IMG/VR virus record: IMGVR_UViG_3300042154_000735
Coordinates: 1-36,495 of that record
Reading direction: 5' to 3' (one strand)
Source: a virus
Length of the DNA: 36,495 bases
In this document: piece after piece, positions 16,701 to 25,199 of the stretch
Layout of the letters: each line of letters begins with the position of its first letter
Position numbering within the stretch: the first letter of the stretch is position 1
Position numbers and translations under genes: made by a program
The notes under the pieces: generated by a model
Database searches by the model: none
The model's input: only the letters and a program-made list of their open reading frames with translations
What the model was told of the DNA's origin: nothing

Positions 16701-18856
16701 TGAATGCAGCAGAAGCTTCTGTGACATTAACTGTAACACATACCGATAGTGAGGGTACTACGGGTCAAACCCAAACAATTGTAATAAGATCAACAAAAGT
16801 AAGTGTTGGTGCAAATGGAGATCCAGGAGCAACAGGTGGAAATGGTCCTGGTGTGGTATTTAGAGGTCCGTGGAGTTCCACAACGACATATTTTGATACG
16901 GATGATTTTCCTACACGTAGAGATGCGGTTTTGTATGAAGGAGTTTATTATGCAACAAAAACAAATGCAACTACAAACTTAAATAAACAACCGAATACTC
17001 AAACTACATTTTGGGAATCTTTGGGAACCGATTCTTATTTCGTTGCTGCAGAGATTGCAATATTTAGAGAATCATTTGTAAAACAAACTATAAATGTTGG
17101 TACAAATACTTCAGGTAATGCAAACATAACTATATACGGAAATGATACCTCTCCATATATTTCAATTGGACAAGCAACTAAAGGATATGATAATTTAGGT
17201 GCTTTTATAGGTAGTAATGGTACTACTGGTAGATTATCTTTAAAATCTGCTACAAATTCATTAAAATGGGATGGTTCTACATTGGATATAACTGGAAACA
17301 TTAATATAGCCGGAGGTACTGCCGCAACTCAAATTACAGACGCTGCAGCATCTGGGTCAGTTGCATGTGCAGCTGCCCTAACTGCAAATACGGCCGCAGG
17401 TAATGCAAATACCAAAGCAATTCATGCATGTAATTGTAGTTATACTGCATTAGAAAGATCAGTAGATAGTACAGGTAAAATAACATTTGCACCAACACCT
17501 GCAGGAAATGGTTTATTTTTAAGCTCAACACATTTGGGATTTTATTGTTGTACGGCTTGGAAAACTTATATGAATAATGGAGGATGTTTTTTCCTGTCTG
17601 GTGGTGGTACAAACCAATTAACGTGGGACACTACAACATTAACAGTTGTTGGAAATATTAATATAACCGGAGGTACTGCCGCAACTCAAATTACAAATGC
17701 TGCATCATCTGGATCGGTTGCATGTGCAGCTGCATTGACTGCATTTAATTGTGGTGTACAAGGAAAAACCGATGCAAGTAATGCAAATGACAAAGCAACA
17801 CACGCGTGCAATTGTAGTTATACTGCATTATCAAGATCGGTAGATTCGGTTGGTAAAATAACATTTGCACCAACGCCTGCAGGAAATGGATTATTTTTGA
17901 GCTCAACTCATATGGGATTTTATTGTTGTACGGCTTGGAAAACTTATATGAATAGTGGAGGATGTTTTTTCTTATCTGGAGCTGGTACAAATAGTTTAAC
18001 TTGGGATACCAATAATTTAGTAATATGTGGTAATGGTGTATTTAGTGGAACGGTAACAGCTGGTGCAGGTCTAATTGGAGGTTGGAGTATTCAAAGTACA
18101 AAGCTTTGTAAAAATGGTATTGTATTTGATTCAAGCATACCAGAAATATCTTATTTAAGTGGATGTGCAAAATTTCAAATTTCTACTGGATATATAAATG
18201 ATGTGGCATCATCATCTGGTACCATTACATGTACAACATATATAGGTGATGGTGGTCAATTATGGTTAGGAGTTAGAGACGCTAGTAGTAATTTGAAAAA
18301 TTATATTAGATTTGATAATACAAGTGATTATACAAGAGCAATATTTTTTGATGATGGAACAACAACATATACCGATGAAATGGTTTGGATATATAAGCCT
18401 ACGGATTCAAATTCGGCAGCACTGAGAGTAACAGGTGGTGGTATACAGGCAAGTGTAACCGGTACTGCAAATTTTGGGCATGCTATAGTTGGTGGTGGTT
18501 CAGCAACATTTACAGGAGATGTTATTGCCAATACTTCGGATAAAAGATTAAAGACTAATATAATTAATATAGATTCACCATTAGAAAAAATATCAAAAAT
18601 TAATGGGGTATATTTTAATTGGAACGAACTGGCAAAAGAACTAAGTGATAAGAATACTGAAATAAGAGAGGTTGGATTTATTGCACAAGAAGTACAGGTG
18701 ATATTACCGGAAATAATTAAACCTGCTGCCTTTGATGTACTATTAAAGACTGGTCAAAACTATTTAACAATTCAATATGAAAAAATAGTACCTTTATTGG
18801 TAGAATCTATTAAACAATTGAAAAGAGAATTGGACGAATTAAAATGTAAAAGATAA
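13757..18856 (+). CDS. Long tail fibre with S74 intramolecular chaperone
   Basis: 1699 residues. Residues ~1-790 are strand-rich, Ser/Thr/Asn-rich fibre. Residues ~798-1015 hold two related ~113-residue Ig-like domains (ISSTPKDQTV and ISATPQAQSV mark their starts). A short collagen-like Gly-X-Y run (~1018) precedes a chitin/carbohydrate-binding-like module (GPWSSTTTYFDTDDFP ... VYYATKT ... FWESLG). Residues ~1185-1425 contain two 119-residue cysteine-rich repeats. The end (1594-1699) is a Peptidase_S74 chaperone: S1594-D-K-R-L-K1599 gives the SDxRxK Ser/Lys dyad that cuts just before the serine after trimer folding, followed by EVGFIAQEVQ and a terminal coiled coil. This is a host-recognition fibre. 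The stop shares one base with the next ATG, so the two genes are translated together. Confidence 0.9.
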   Translation: MAIIKKTLFPKNLENFAVLVNDTQVDSKYFKITELPNTFTGGKNAFLIAGSQYLVPDTKIQIELKDSAGNIIYHEPGEGLISSSLNGESFVTEYYEGVSKVVAVYVYPDTAYGPCTLTILGELSEYQDANNVTLPVPLDWENKYNVKWQKQIDVNPSLANTTKIRFYKRPTVSITELLEPIYRIDSGSKVNSGVSQSFADIKLSNLETFAGDVKRVRVFRTSLGDISDYSLIQDILVESKELLTTFGLSGSVIGNTGTFTAETLKNYWNTGSLNTQLSNSRIDSGIKMTGSGELTYTSSLDIRSTNTYELNLDAFYSSSTSSNLGIYLSYVSQSTTFTSSLATLVGTQPTKNLLDTVIPFKISRDYPSASLYFSQSQGEWHLGNISLKLSEDTAFSPDEVSFITPMPTVIGNEDFNFKFEFFDVNNNYVPVFVTQSANFTGGNLNRVSKTLTFDSDRNAFRFSTGSIGNPRFQQIAFTVGRTNLTGSVTYGRSVYDLTGSYIDPSVYTSAPGGPYPYPGEPTNPNENGFIAHIDEFTGSLANITIGSITYTASCEELHQHETIYRFEDGDNAPGVFVTANTNQFIYKATDLSLNPTGQVITIEAKRKNLASADTPLTINSGSGKPPLTYVSTNTTNGVDTYTISGISYPYSTGETIYSISGSDQFGNVFSDAIKISPVKILDGLSVSLTNDNASLPARSTGFVESGSFVLSSGSVSVKVGNEVITHSNGLSANNRFDVVSAIATNVQTGSLNYSTTDYFISRLDADSGSLNLTIRYKDGAGDTSDTTKLVTYTKNKRGAPILQISSTPKDQTVTAKSTGEQIDTFSNVTVLVKETYNGVTSNLTITSLTATSSDITSILTTPSTGLITLNGKTLANGVNSTTVSISAVVTDSEGISRTITDTLALSKTKKAVPNVVISATPQAQSVLANSAGVQTAALTNVTVTALEGSTSRFTSMAIASSTGFSAAPTINGNILTMISAVMNAAEASVTLTVTHTDSEGTTGQTQTIVIRSTKVSVGANGDPGATGGNGPGVVFRGPWSSTTTYFDTDDFPTRRDAVLYEGVYYATKTNATTNLNKQPNTQTTFWESLGTDSYFVAAEIAIFRESFVKQTINVGTNTSGNANITIYGNDTSPYISIGQATKGYDNLGAFIGSNGTTGRLSLKSATNSLKWDGSTLDITGNINIAGGTAATQITDAAASGSVACAAALTANTAAGNANTKAIHACNCSYTALERSVDSTGKITFAPTPAGNGLFLSSTHLGFYCCTAWKTYMNNGGCFFLSGGGTNQLTWDTTTLTVVGNINITGGTAATQITNAASSGSVACAAALTAFNCGVQGKTDASNANDKATHACNCSYTALSRSVDSVGKITFAPTPAGNGLFLSSTHMGFYCCTAWKTYMNSGGCFFLSGAGTNSLTWDTNNLVICGNGVFSGTVTAGAGLIGGWSIQSTKLCKNGIVFDSSIPEISYLSGCAKFQISTGYINDVASSSGTITCTTYIGDGGQLWLGVRDASSNLKNYIRFDNTSDYTRAIFFDDGTTTYTDEMVWIYKPTDSNSAALRVTGGGIQASVTGTANFGHAIVGGGSATFTGDVIANTSDKRLKTNIINIDSPLEKISKINGVYFNWNELAKELSDKNTEIREVGFIAQEVQVILPEIIKPAAFDVLLKTGQNYLTIQYEKIVPLLVESIKQLKRELDELKCKR
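13767..13777. promoter_or_regulatory. Near-match to candidate operator, inverted
   Basis: TAAAGAAAACT, 11 of 12 bases of the reverse complement of TAGTTTTCTTTA, just inside the fibre gene. It encodes KK in the fibre N-terminus, so it may be chance. Confidence 0.25.
17311..18020 (+). repeat. Two 357-bp repeats encoding a cysteine-rich fibre module
   Basis: The segment beginning CGGAGGTACTGCCGCAACTC recurs exactly 357 bases later (17311 and 17668), in frame, 119 residues per unit. Each unit encodes NCSYTAL, then SSTH, YCCTAWKTYMN and GGCFFLSG. The copies differ at scattered positions and in an indel-like region near 17380/17745, so the duplication is not brand new. Confidence 0.85.
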
Positions 18857-19548
18857 TGGCATTACCTGCATGTGGAGTGATTTGTATGTCACAGATAAAA
18901 TGTTTTTTAGGTTCTGTATCAAATTCATTGAGAGTTTATTCATGTGCTGCAAGAATGTCAACTGGACTTATTAAATTTGATATACCGGATTTAATGAGTG
19001 ATTTTTATGGACTTACTACGGATGAATATGGTGGTGTTATTCCTGGAGGTGGAGGTGGTGGAGGAGGAGGTGGTGGATGTTTGGCATATGGTACAAAGGT
19101 ATTGATGTATGATGGTTCATATAAAAATGTTGAAGATTTAATAATAGGTGATATTGTTAAAAGTATAGTTATTAGTGGTTTAGAACCTGGTTCCGAAGAG
19201 GCGTGGGTGAATTTTTTAACTAATGATTTTCAATATGAAGAAAGCTTATCTATCATTTATAATATAAAAGATGATTCATATAGTCAATATTACTTAATAA
19301 ATAATAGATTAAAAGCAACATTTGAACATCCTATTTTTGTAAAAAGAAATAGTGATTATTTATTTGTAAAAACTGAAAATTTATTGATTGGTGATTATGT
19401 ATTTAATTCTAATAATGAATTTGAAATAGTTGATTCTATTAGTATAATAGATGATGTTATAAAAACAATTAACATAAATATTGAAGAAAATGATGTTTAT
19501 TTTGGAGATAATATACTTGTACACAATTTAGCTGAAAAGCCTGAGTAA
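18856..19548 (+). CDS. Fibre-adjacent protein with C-terminal Hint (intein-like) domain
   Basis: 230 residues. Residues 1-63 are an unrecognised, cysteine-containing domain. Eleven glycines (64-74) form a linker, then a Hint domain runs from C75 to N224. Intein/Hedgehog blocks are visible: block A CLAYGTKVLMYDGSYKNVED, block B T155-F-E-H158-P, and the closing ENDVYFGDNILVHN with H223-N224. In inteins C75 would start an N-to-S acyl shift and N224 would cyclise. The residue after N224 is Leu, not Cys, Ser or Thr, so full splicing is unlikely. Self-cleavage, or transfer of the N-terminal domain to a nucleophile, fits better, as in bacterial intein-like domains. It overlaps the fibre gene by one base. 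No homing endonuclease is inserted. Confidence 0.85.
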   Translation: MALPACGVICMSQIKCFLGSVSNSLRVYSCAARMSTGLIKFDIPDLMSDFYGLTTDEYGGVIPGGGGGGGGGGGCLAYGTKVLMYDGSYKNVEDLIIGDIVKSIVISGLEPGSEEAWVNFLTNDFQYEESLSIIYNIKDDSYSQYYLINNRLKATFEHPIFVKRNSDYLFVKTENLLIGDYVFNSNNEFEIVDSISIIDDVIKTININIEENDVYFGDNILVHNLAEKPE

Positions 19549-19576
19549 TAAAAAAATAATAAGTTATTAAAATGTT

Positions 19577-20986
19577 ATGAAAAAAAAATTAGGAATATGT
19601 ATACCATACAGAAATAGAGAATCACATCTAAAGATATTATTACCACATCTTACAAAATTTCTAAATAAAAAGGGAATTCCACATCAATTTTATATTACAC
19701 ATCAAATAGATGATAAATTATTAAATAGAGGTGCATTAAAAAATATTGCAGCAAAAAATGCATTTGAAGATGGTTGTGATTATGTGGCCTTTCACGATGT
19801 TGATATGTTGCCAGAAAATGATAATTGTGATTATTCTTACCCAATAGATTATCCAATACATATTGCCACAAAACTTTCTAAATACAAATATAAATTAAAT
19901 TATGAACAATATTTTGGTGGAGTAGTGTTAATGACAAAAGAACAAGTAGAAAAAACAAACGGATATTCAAATGGTTATTGGGATTGGGGGATGGAAGATG
20001 ATGACTTATTCTGGAGATGTATATATGAAAATTTAAGTAATAGGAATTTATTTACAAAATATGAAAATATGAATTGTATAAATTTTAATGGAGAAAATTC
20101 TTACATTGAAATACCTAAAGATATTGGATTACATAATGTATTATCAAATTCTCATACAATTTCTATATTGTGTAATATTGATAGCCAATCGGAAAAATAT
20201 AAAGAATGGTTGATAGGTGATGAAAGTAGGTCATTTTTAGAACATCCAATTTTTAGACACAATTCAGTTAATAGTTATGCTGTTGGATTTAATAGTTCTA
20301 GAGCTGTATGTGCTTCCGTTAGGAATGAAAAAAATGAATTAAACTATGGTTGGATTAAACGGAATTTTAATGAATGGGTTTGGGTTACCATATCTGCAGA
20401 TGTTGAATCTGGAAAATTATATTTTTATTCTAATGATAAACTTATAAAAGTTTTAAAAAACGGAGTATTAGAAGAAAGTCATTATACCTTTACGGGTAAA
20501 TTAAAAAAATTAAATTCAAATTTTTATATTGGAAAAAATACATTAAATACAAATAAAATTGTAATTGATTTTTTAAAAGGTAAAATTGCAGGATTAAAAG
20601 TATGGGATAAATTTACGGAAAAGGAAAATATAAAAGATATTATAATAGAGAATGGTAAATCCCCATTTTTTGAATTATCTTTAAATGATACTAATTTAAA
20701 ATTTAATAATACTGAAAATACTTTAGAAAATATTGATGTATATGATAATGCAATACCATATAGAAGAGATGGTAGATTTCTTTCATTACCACATGCGGAT
20801 GAGGGATTTGTAGATGGTAAATGGGCAAAAGGAAAAACCACTGCAGTAAATGAAAAAAGATTATTTTTAGAAATGAAAAAAGAAAAATTGAATTACAAAG
20901 AAGATGGTATTAAACAATTGGAATATCAATTAGTATCAAAAGAGGCTATTTCTGAAAATTGTTTTATGTTAAATGTAAAACTTTAG
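19577..20986 (+). CDS. GT7-like glycosyltransferase interrupted by a LamG-like domain
   Basis: 469 residues. The N-terminus (LGICIPYRNRESHLKILLPHL) and the motifs FHDVDMLPE (72-80, DVD at 74-76 for metal and sugar nucleotide) and GGVVLMTKEQ...GYWDWGMEDDDL (114-144) match the beta-1,4-galactosyltransferase family (GT7). From ~168 to ~375 the sequence changes to a LamG/concanavalin-like beta sandwich (INFNGENSYIEIP near its start, KIAGLKVWDKF near its end). After it a GT7-type C-terminus resumes (RRDGRFLSLPH ... EKRLFLEMKKEKLNYKEDGI, then QLEYQLVSKE). So a sugar-binding-like domain seems inserted in the transferase. It follows the fibre genes by 28 bases; it may glycosylate a virion protein or host glycan. 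Donor and acceptor cannot be read from the sequence. Confidence 0.85.
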   Translation: MKKKLGICIPYRNRESHLKILLPHLTKFLNKKGIPHQFYITHQIDDKLLNRGALKNIAAKNAFEDGCDYVAFHDVDMLPENDNCDYSYPIDYPIHIATKLSKYKYKLNYEQYFGGVVLMTKEQVEKTNGYSNGYWDWGMEDDDLFWRCIYENLSNRNLFTKYENMNCINFNGENSYIEIPKDIGLHNVLSNSHTISILCNIDSQSEKYKEWLIGDESRSFLEHPIFRHNSVNSYAVGFNSSRAVCASVRNEKNELNYGWIKRNFNEWVWVTISADVESGKLYFYSNDKLIKVLKNGVLEESHYTFTGKLKKLNSNFYIGKNTLNTNKIVIDFLKGKIAGLKVWDKFTEKENIKDIIIENGKSPFFELSLNDTNLKFNNTENTLENIDVYDNAIPYRRDGRFLSLPHADEGFVDGKWAKGKTTAVNEKRLFLEMKKEKLNYKEDGIKQLEYQLVSKEAISENCFMLNVKL

Positions 20987-21058
20987 TTGGAAAAGTCAAA
21001 AATTTTTAGTATGTTTAATTAAAAAAGAACAGCAAGCAGCAAAACTGCAGCATTTAAG

Positions 21059-21067
21059 ATATTTATA
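21059..21067 (+). promoter_or_regulatory. ATATTTATA promoter-like motif
   Basis: Exact 9-mer ending 3 bases before the ATG at 21071, in an 84-base gap between genes. If it is a -10 element, the mRNA would begin at or inside the start codon. Confidence 0.5.
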
Positions 21068-21070
21068 CAT

Positions 21071-24000
21071 ATGAATTTAATAAAAGAAATAAATAAACCA
21101 AAAGTAACACAGACAATAGTGATATACGCTGGTAGATTCCAACCATTCCACAGAGGACACTATGATGCATATAAAAGAATAGTTGACGAATTTGGTTCTG
21201 CAAATGTTTACATTGCAACCTCAAACGATACATCATCTACTAAATCTCCATTTTCATTTAAAGAAAAAAAGGAGATTGCAACTAAAATGTTTGGAGTTCC
21301 TTCTTCTAAATTTGTAAAAGTAAACAATCCATATAGACCGGTAGAAATACTTTCTAAATACGATGGTAAAATTACACAATACATTGCAGCAGTTGGTGAA
21401 AAAGATGCAACAAGATTACAAGGTAAATATTTTAAACCATATAAAGGAAAAATGGGATATGGTTATGATGAAATAGGTTATACATATAATATTCCTGCAG
21501 AAACTTCTCCAATAAGTGGAACAGACGTAAGAAACGGATTGGGTAGTGGTGATAAAGAAAAAGCTAAAAAGTTTTTTCTTAAAGCATATCCAAAATTTGA
21601 TAAAGATATTTTTAAAATGATAACAACAAAGTTAAGTGAGGGATTTCCAGGAGGAATAGGTATTGGATTAAATTTACCTGGAGGTTATATAAATGGTGCA
21701 CCAACTGGTTCAGTAATGGAGTTGGTTAATAATTATGAACTAAATCCATACGACCCAATTACAGAATTACTAAATCAAGTAGTTACCGAAGAATTATTTA
21801 AAGAATTTACTAAACAATATTTTGTAGAAGAATCTGATGCAGAAAAAATGGGATTGGTTCATTTAGGTGGTGGATATTATGGAAAAGATAAAGGACAAGG
21901 AGCAACCCATAAATCTGATGGTGGTAATATAAGAGCATTAACACCCGATGAAGTAGCAGCTGAAAAACAAAAACAAATGGCAAAGGGCCCTTCGGATGCA
22001 CCTGCAAACGAACCAAAACCATCTCAACCTGGTCAACCTGTTAATAAGGGAGCAACTGTACAAGGTAAGACTGATACCGAAAAAGAAAAATCTCCAGAAA
22101 ATAAACCTGGAGAAGAAAAACAAGAAGTTCCACCTGAACAAAAATTAAGTGGAACTGAATTAAAATCTTCAGCTGAAAAGAGTGATAGTGAAAACAATGA
22201 AGAAAAAGTTAAAGAAGCTTTAGATTCTGTTAGAAAAGAATTATCAAATGAAGATAATGAAACAATTGATAAAGTAAACAACCCACAATCCGAAGAAAGA
22301 AACACAATGTTAACCAATATAAAAACAGGCATCCAAAAATTTGGTAAAGGTTTAAAACATTGGGCAGAACACAAAAAAGAAATGGTTGGTGGAACAATGG
22401 ATACGGTTAAAGCATTGGCAAATGGACAAAAAATTGGTTCTACTAAAAATAAAGAAACAGGAAAGTGGGAATATTCGGATGAAAAAAGAAAAGAACAAAT
22501 AAATCATGTAAAACATTTTGTTCTAGATGCTGGATTACTTTTAGGTTCCATGGCATTGGGTGGGGCAGGTGTAGCTGTTGCAAAATCCGTTATGGCAGGT
22601 TCTGGTATTACTGGAACAATAGGAGCAGCTGGATCTGGTGCAGCTGGTGCTTTTACACATGGTGTAGGTGGATTTGCTTCACATTTGGGTAAAGATATCG
22701 TTAAACATGCAACATTAGAAAGTATGGGATTCGGTGGAGTAACCGCGGCCGGTGGTGGTGCAGCTTTATCTACTGTAACCGGTGGATTATTTGAAATGAT
22801 AAATGAAAAAATTGATAATAATGGGTTTATTACAAATTTATTTAAAAAAGTTATTCAAAAAATGGAAACATATAAACTTTCAAATGAACAATTATTAAAA
22901 TCTATTGAAAGTTATAAGAAAAATGAACCAAAACAAAATGCTGCAGATTTATTAAAAGAAAATATTTCTGAATCAAAACAAAATTCTATAAATCATTTTG
23001 TAGAGTATGCAAGTAAAAAATTAAAATTAAAAGAACAACCAAAAATAACTTTAGTATCAGGTAGAAAATATTCGGAAGCAAAAACCAGTTTGGGTGGATA
23101 TAATCCGATGTCTAAAGAAATATATGTTGCAATTGAAGGTAGATTAACTGCAGATATTTTAAGAACTCTTGCACACGAAATGGTTCATAGAAAACAAGAT
23201 GAATTAGGATTGGTAAAAGATGAAGTTAAAGATGGTGCAACAGGTTCTCCAATAGAAAATCAAGCTCACGCAGTAGCCGGTATTTTAATGAGAAACTATG
23301 GTAAAATAAATAAACAAATCTACAACGAAGATATTAATATAGATGTTGATAAGGGTGATACTGTTTTGATGGGCAAATTCAAAAACAAAAAAGTTGTTGT
23401 AAAAGATTTAGGCAAAGACGGACATGGGATGCCAACTATAAATGGCAAAGTGGCAACTACATTTCGTTTAGGACAAAAAGGCCAAAACATATATGAAATG
23501 GGTAATAAAGATGTCCATTTCAAAAATATAATTCAACTTTACAGAGATGCAAAATTCAGAAAAAGAATCCATGCATATCTTTTTGGTAGAGCAAATATGC
23601 CAGCAAATCCAAATATGGTTGCAAGAGCACTTCGTAATATGGGATATGACGAAATAACCCAAATGGAAAAAGAATTAAATATTCAGCCAGATTTAAATGA
23701 AGTTAGTAATGTTGCAACAGCGAATACCGCAGATGTTCCGGATGGTTCATTTGTTCAAAAAGGCAAAAAAAGAAAATTAAATACCGACAAAAGTGAAGCT
23801 TGGTATAAAAATGGTGGATATACACAAACTGAATTTCCAAAAGCAGATGCAATATTTGGTGACGAAGACGCAGAACAGAGAATTGTAACATATAGTATAC
23901 AAAATCTTCCTGATGTAGATTATGTAGAAACTGAATTTATTAAAGAAGGGTTGTTAATGGAAGGCGGTGCATATGGACACATGTCACACCCGTTTGATGA

Positions 24001-25153
24001 TATGGATTTGACTTTCGGTGATTTAAAAAATATAATCACAAAAGCACTTACCGGAGAATTGGGAGTAATTAGAGAAAAAACAGATGGCCAAGCTTTGGCA
24101 ATTAGTTGGAAAAATGGTAGATTGATTGCAGCAAGAAATAAAGGACATTTACAAAACGCAGGAGCAAATGCATTGGGTATTGAAGGTATTGCATCTAAAT
24201 TTGCCGGAAGAGGTGGACTAACCGATGCATACAATTTTGCAATGAAAGATTTATCTGCAGCAATATCATCTTTATCTCAAAAACAAAGAGAAAAGATTTT
24301 TGGTGAAGGTAAAAACTTTATGAATATTGAAGTTATTTGGCCAACATCAGTAAATGTAATTCCTTACGGCCAAGCTTTATTGGTTTTTCATAATTGTATT
24401 CAATATAACGAAAATGGTGTAGCAGTAGGACAAGTAGATGGTGCAGAAAATATATTGGCGGGAATGATTAAACAAGTAAATGCCGATGTTCAATCTAAAT
24501 ATACAATACAAGGCCCTCCTATTACAAGTATACCTAAAAACGATAATTTAAGTTCTAAACAAAGTAAATATCTTTCTAAATTAAGTAAATTACAAAATGA
24601 ATTTGGATTGAAAGATTCGGACAATGTTGCAGACTATCATCAAAGTTGGTGGGATTGGTGGATTACATCAAATAGTCCAGTAAAAGTTGATAAACTTACA
24701 AAAGAATCATTAATTAGAAGATGGGCCTTTGGTGATAAATCATTTAGATTAAACACAATCTCAAATCCAGAATTACAAAAATGGGCAATTACACAAGATA
24801 AGGTAAATGTTATAAAACAACAAAAAGATAATATTAAACCATTTGAAGAATTATTCTTAGGGGTAGGTGCGGATGTTTTGGAATTTGTAAGTTCAGTATT
24901 AACTGTACATCCTGATAAAGCAATTAGGTCAATGAAAGAAAAACTAAAATCAGTTGCATCACAAGTTAGAAGTGGTGGAGACCCATCTAAAGTTCAAAAA
25001 TTGAAACAAGAATTAAGTAGATTAAATACATTGGGTGGTATTGATAAGATAGTTGCAACCGAAGGATTGGTGTTCTTTTATAATGGAAAAACATATAAAC
25101 TTACAGGTTCTTTTGCACCCTTAAATCAAATCTTAGGTATTTTTTACGAATAA
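21071..25153 (+). CDS. Giant protein: nucleotidyltransferase, HExxH peptidase-like and KxDG ligase-like domains
   Basis: 1360 residues. Residues 1-~195: a cytidylyltransferase/NMNAT-type fold with GRFQPFH27-R-G-H30 (HxGH) and I148-S-G-T-D-V-R154 (the ISxTxxR motif). Residues ~258-290: an LVHLGGGYYGK...ATHKS module, then a long Pro/Lys/Glu/Gln linker. Residues ~480-590: hydrophobic, Gly/Ala-rich, possibly membrane-active. Residues ~645-745: a putative zinc peptidase with H702-E-M-V-H706 and a possible third ligand E729 (ENQAHA). Residues ~960-1360: a covalent nucleotidyltransferase (RNA/DNA ligase-like) with K1003-T-D-G1006 (motif I), IEVIW near 1087 (III), E1331-G-L-V (IV) and K1343-L-T-G (V). 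I infer a polyprotein or virion-packaged enzyme set; substrates are unknown. No Met other than 21071 precedes the first strand. Confidence 0.8.
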   Translation: MNLIKEINKPKVTQTIVIYAGRFQPFHRGHYDAYKRIVDEFGSANVYIATSNDTSSTKSPFSFKEKKEIATKMFGVPSSKFVKVNNPYRPVEILSKYDGKITQYIAAVGEKDATRLQGKYFKPYKGKMGYGYDEIGYTYNIPAETSPISGTDVRNGLGSGDKEKAKKFFLKAYPKFDKDIFKMITTKLSEGFPGGIGIGLNLPGGYINGAPTGSVMELVNNYELNPYDPITELLNQVVTEELFKEFTKQYFVEESDAEKMGLVHLGGGYYGKDKGQGATHKSDGGNIRALTPDEVAAEKQKQMAKGPSDAPANEPKPSQPGQPVNKGATVQGKTDTEKEKSPENKPGEEKQEVPPEQKLSGTELKSSAEKSDSENNEEKVKEALDSVRKELSNEDNETIDKVNNPQSEERNTMLTNIKTGIQKFGKGLKHWAEHKKEMVGGTMDTVKALANGQKIGSTKNKETGKWEYSDEKRKEQINHVKHFVLDAGLLLGSMALGGAGVAVAKSVMAGSGITGTIGAAGSGAAGAFTHGVGGFASHLGKDIVKHATLESMGFGGVTAAGGGAALSTVTGGLFEMINEKIDNNGFITNLFKKVIQKMETYKLSNEQLLKSIESYKKNEPKQNAADLLKENISESKQNSINHFVEYASKKLKLKEQPKITLVSGRKYSEAKTSLGGYNPMSKEIYVAIEGRLTADILRTLAHEMVHRKQDELGLVKDEVKDGATGSPIENQAHAVAGILMRNYGKINKQIYNEDINIDVDKGDTVLMGKFKNKKVVVKDLGKDGHGMPTINGKVATTFRLGQKGQNIYEMGNKDVHFKNIIQLYRDAKFRKRIHAYLFGRANMPANPNMVARALRNMGYDEITQMEKELNIQPDLNEVSNVATANTADVPDGSFVQKGKKRKLNTDKSEAWYKNGGYTQTEFPKADAIFGDEDAEQRIVTYSIQNLPDVDYVETEFIKEGLLMEGGAYGHMSHPFDDMDLTFGDLKNIITKALTGELGVIREKTDGQALAISWKNGRLIAARNKGHLQNAGANALGIEGIASKFAGRGGLTDAYNFAMKDLSAAISSLSQKQREKIFGEGKNFMNIEVIWPTSVNVIPYGQALLVFHNCIQYNENGVAVGQVDGAENILAGMIKQVNADVQSKYTIQGPPITSIPKNDNLSSKQSKYLSKLSKLQNEFGLKDSDNVADYHQSWWDWWITSNSPVKVDKLTKESLIRRWAFGDKSFRLNTISNPELQKWAITQDKVNVIKQQKDNIKPFEELFLGVGADVLEFVSSVLTVHPDKAIRSMKEKLKSVASQVRSGGDPSKVQKLKQELSRLNTLGGIDKIVATEGLVFFYNGKTYKLTGSFAPLNQILGIFYE

Positions 25154-25199
25154 TTTTGATATATATAATATAAACAATCAGTTATAAAAGTATAGAAAT

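Noticed and set aside
20980-21007. Short ACTTT/AAAGT stem followed by AAAAATTTTT after the glycosyltransferase gene
   Set aside because: Only 5 A-T-rich pairs and the first stem arm overlaps the coding end; not convincing as a terminator.
22033-22374. 113-codon minus-strand frame in the giant multi-domain gene
   Set aside because: Antisense of the Pro/Lys/Glu linker; Phe/Ser/Leu-rich with no family resemblance.
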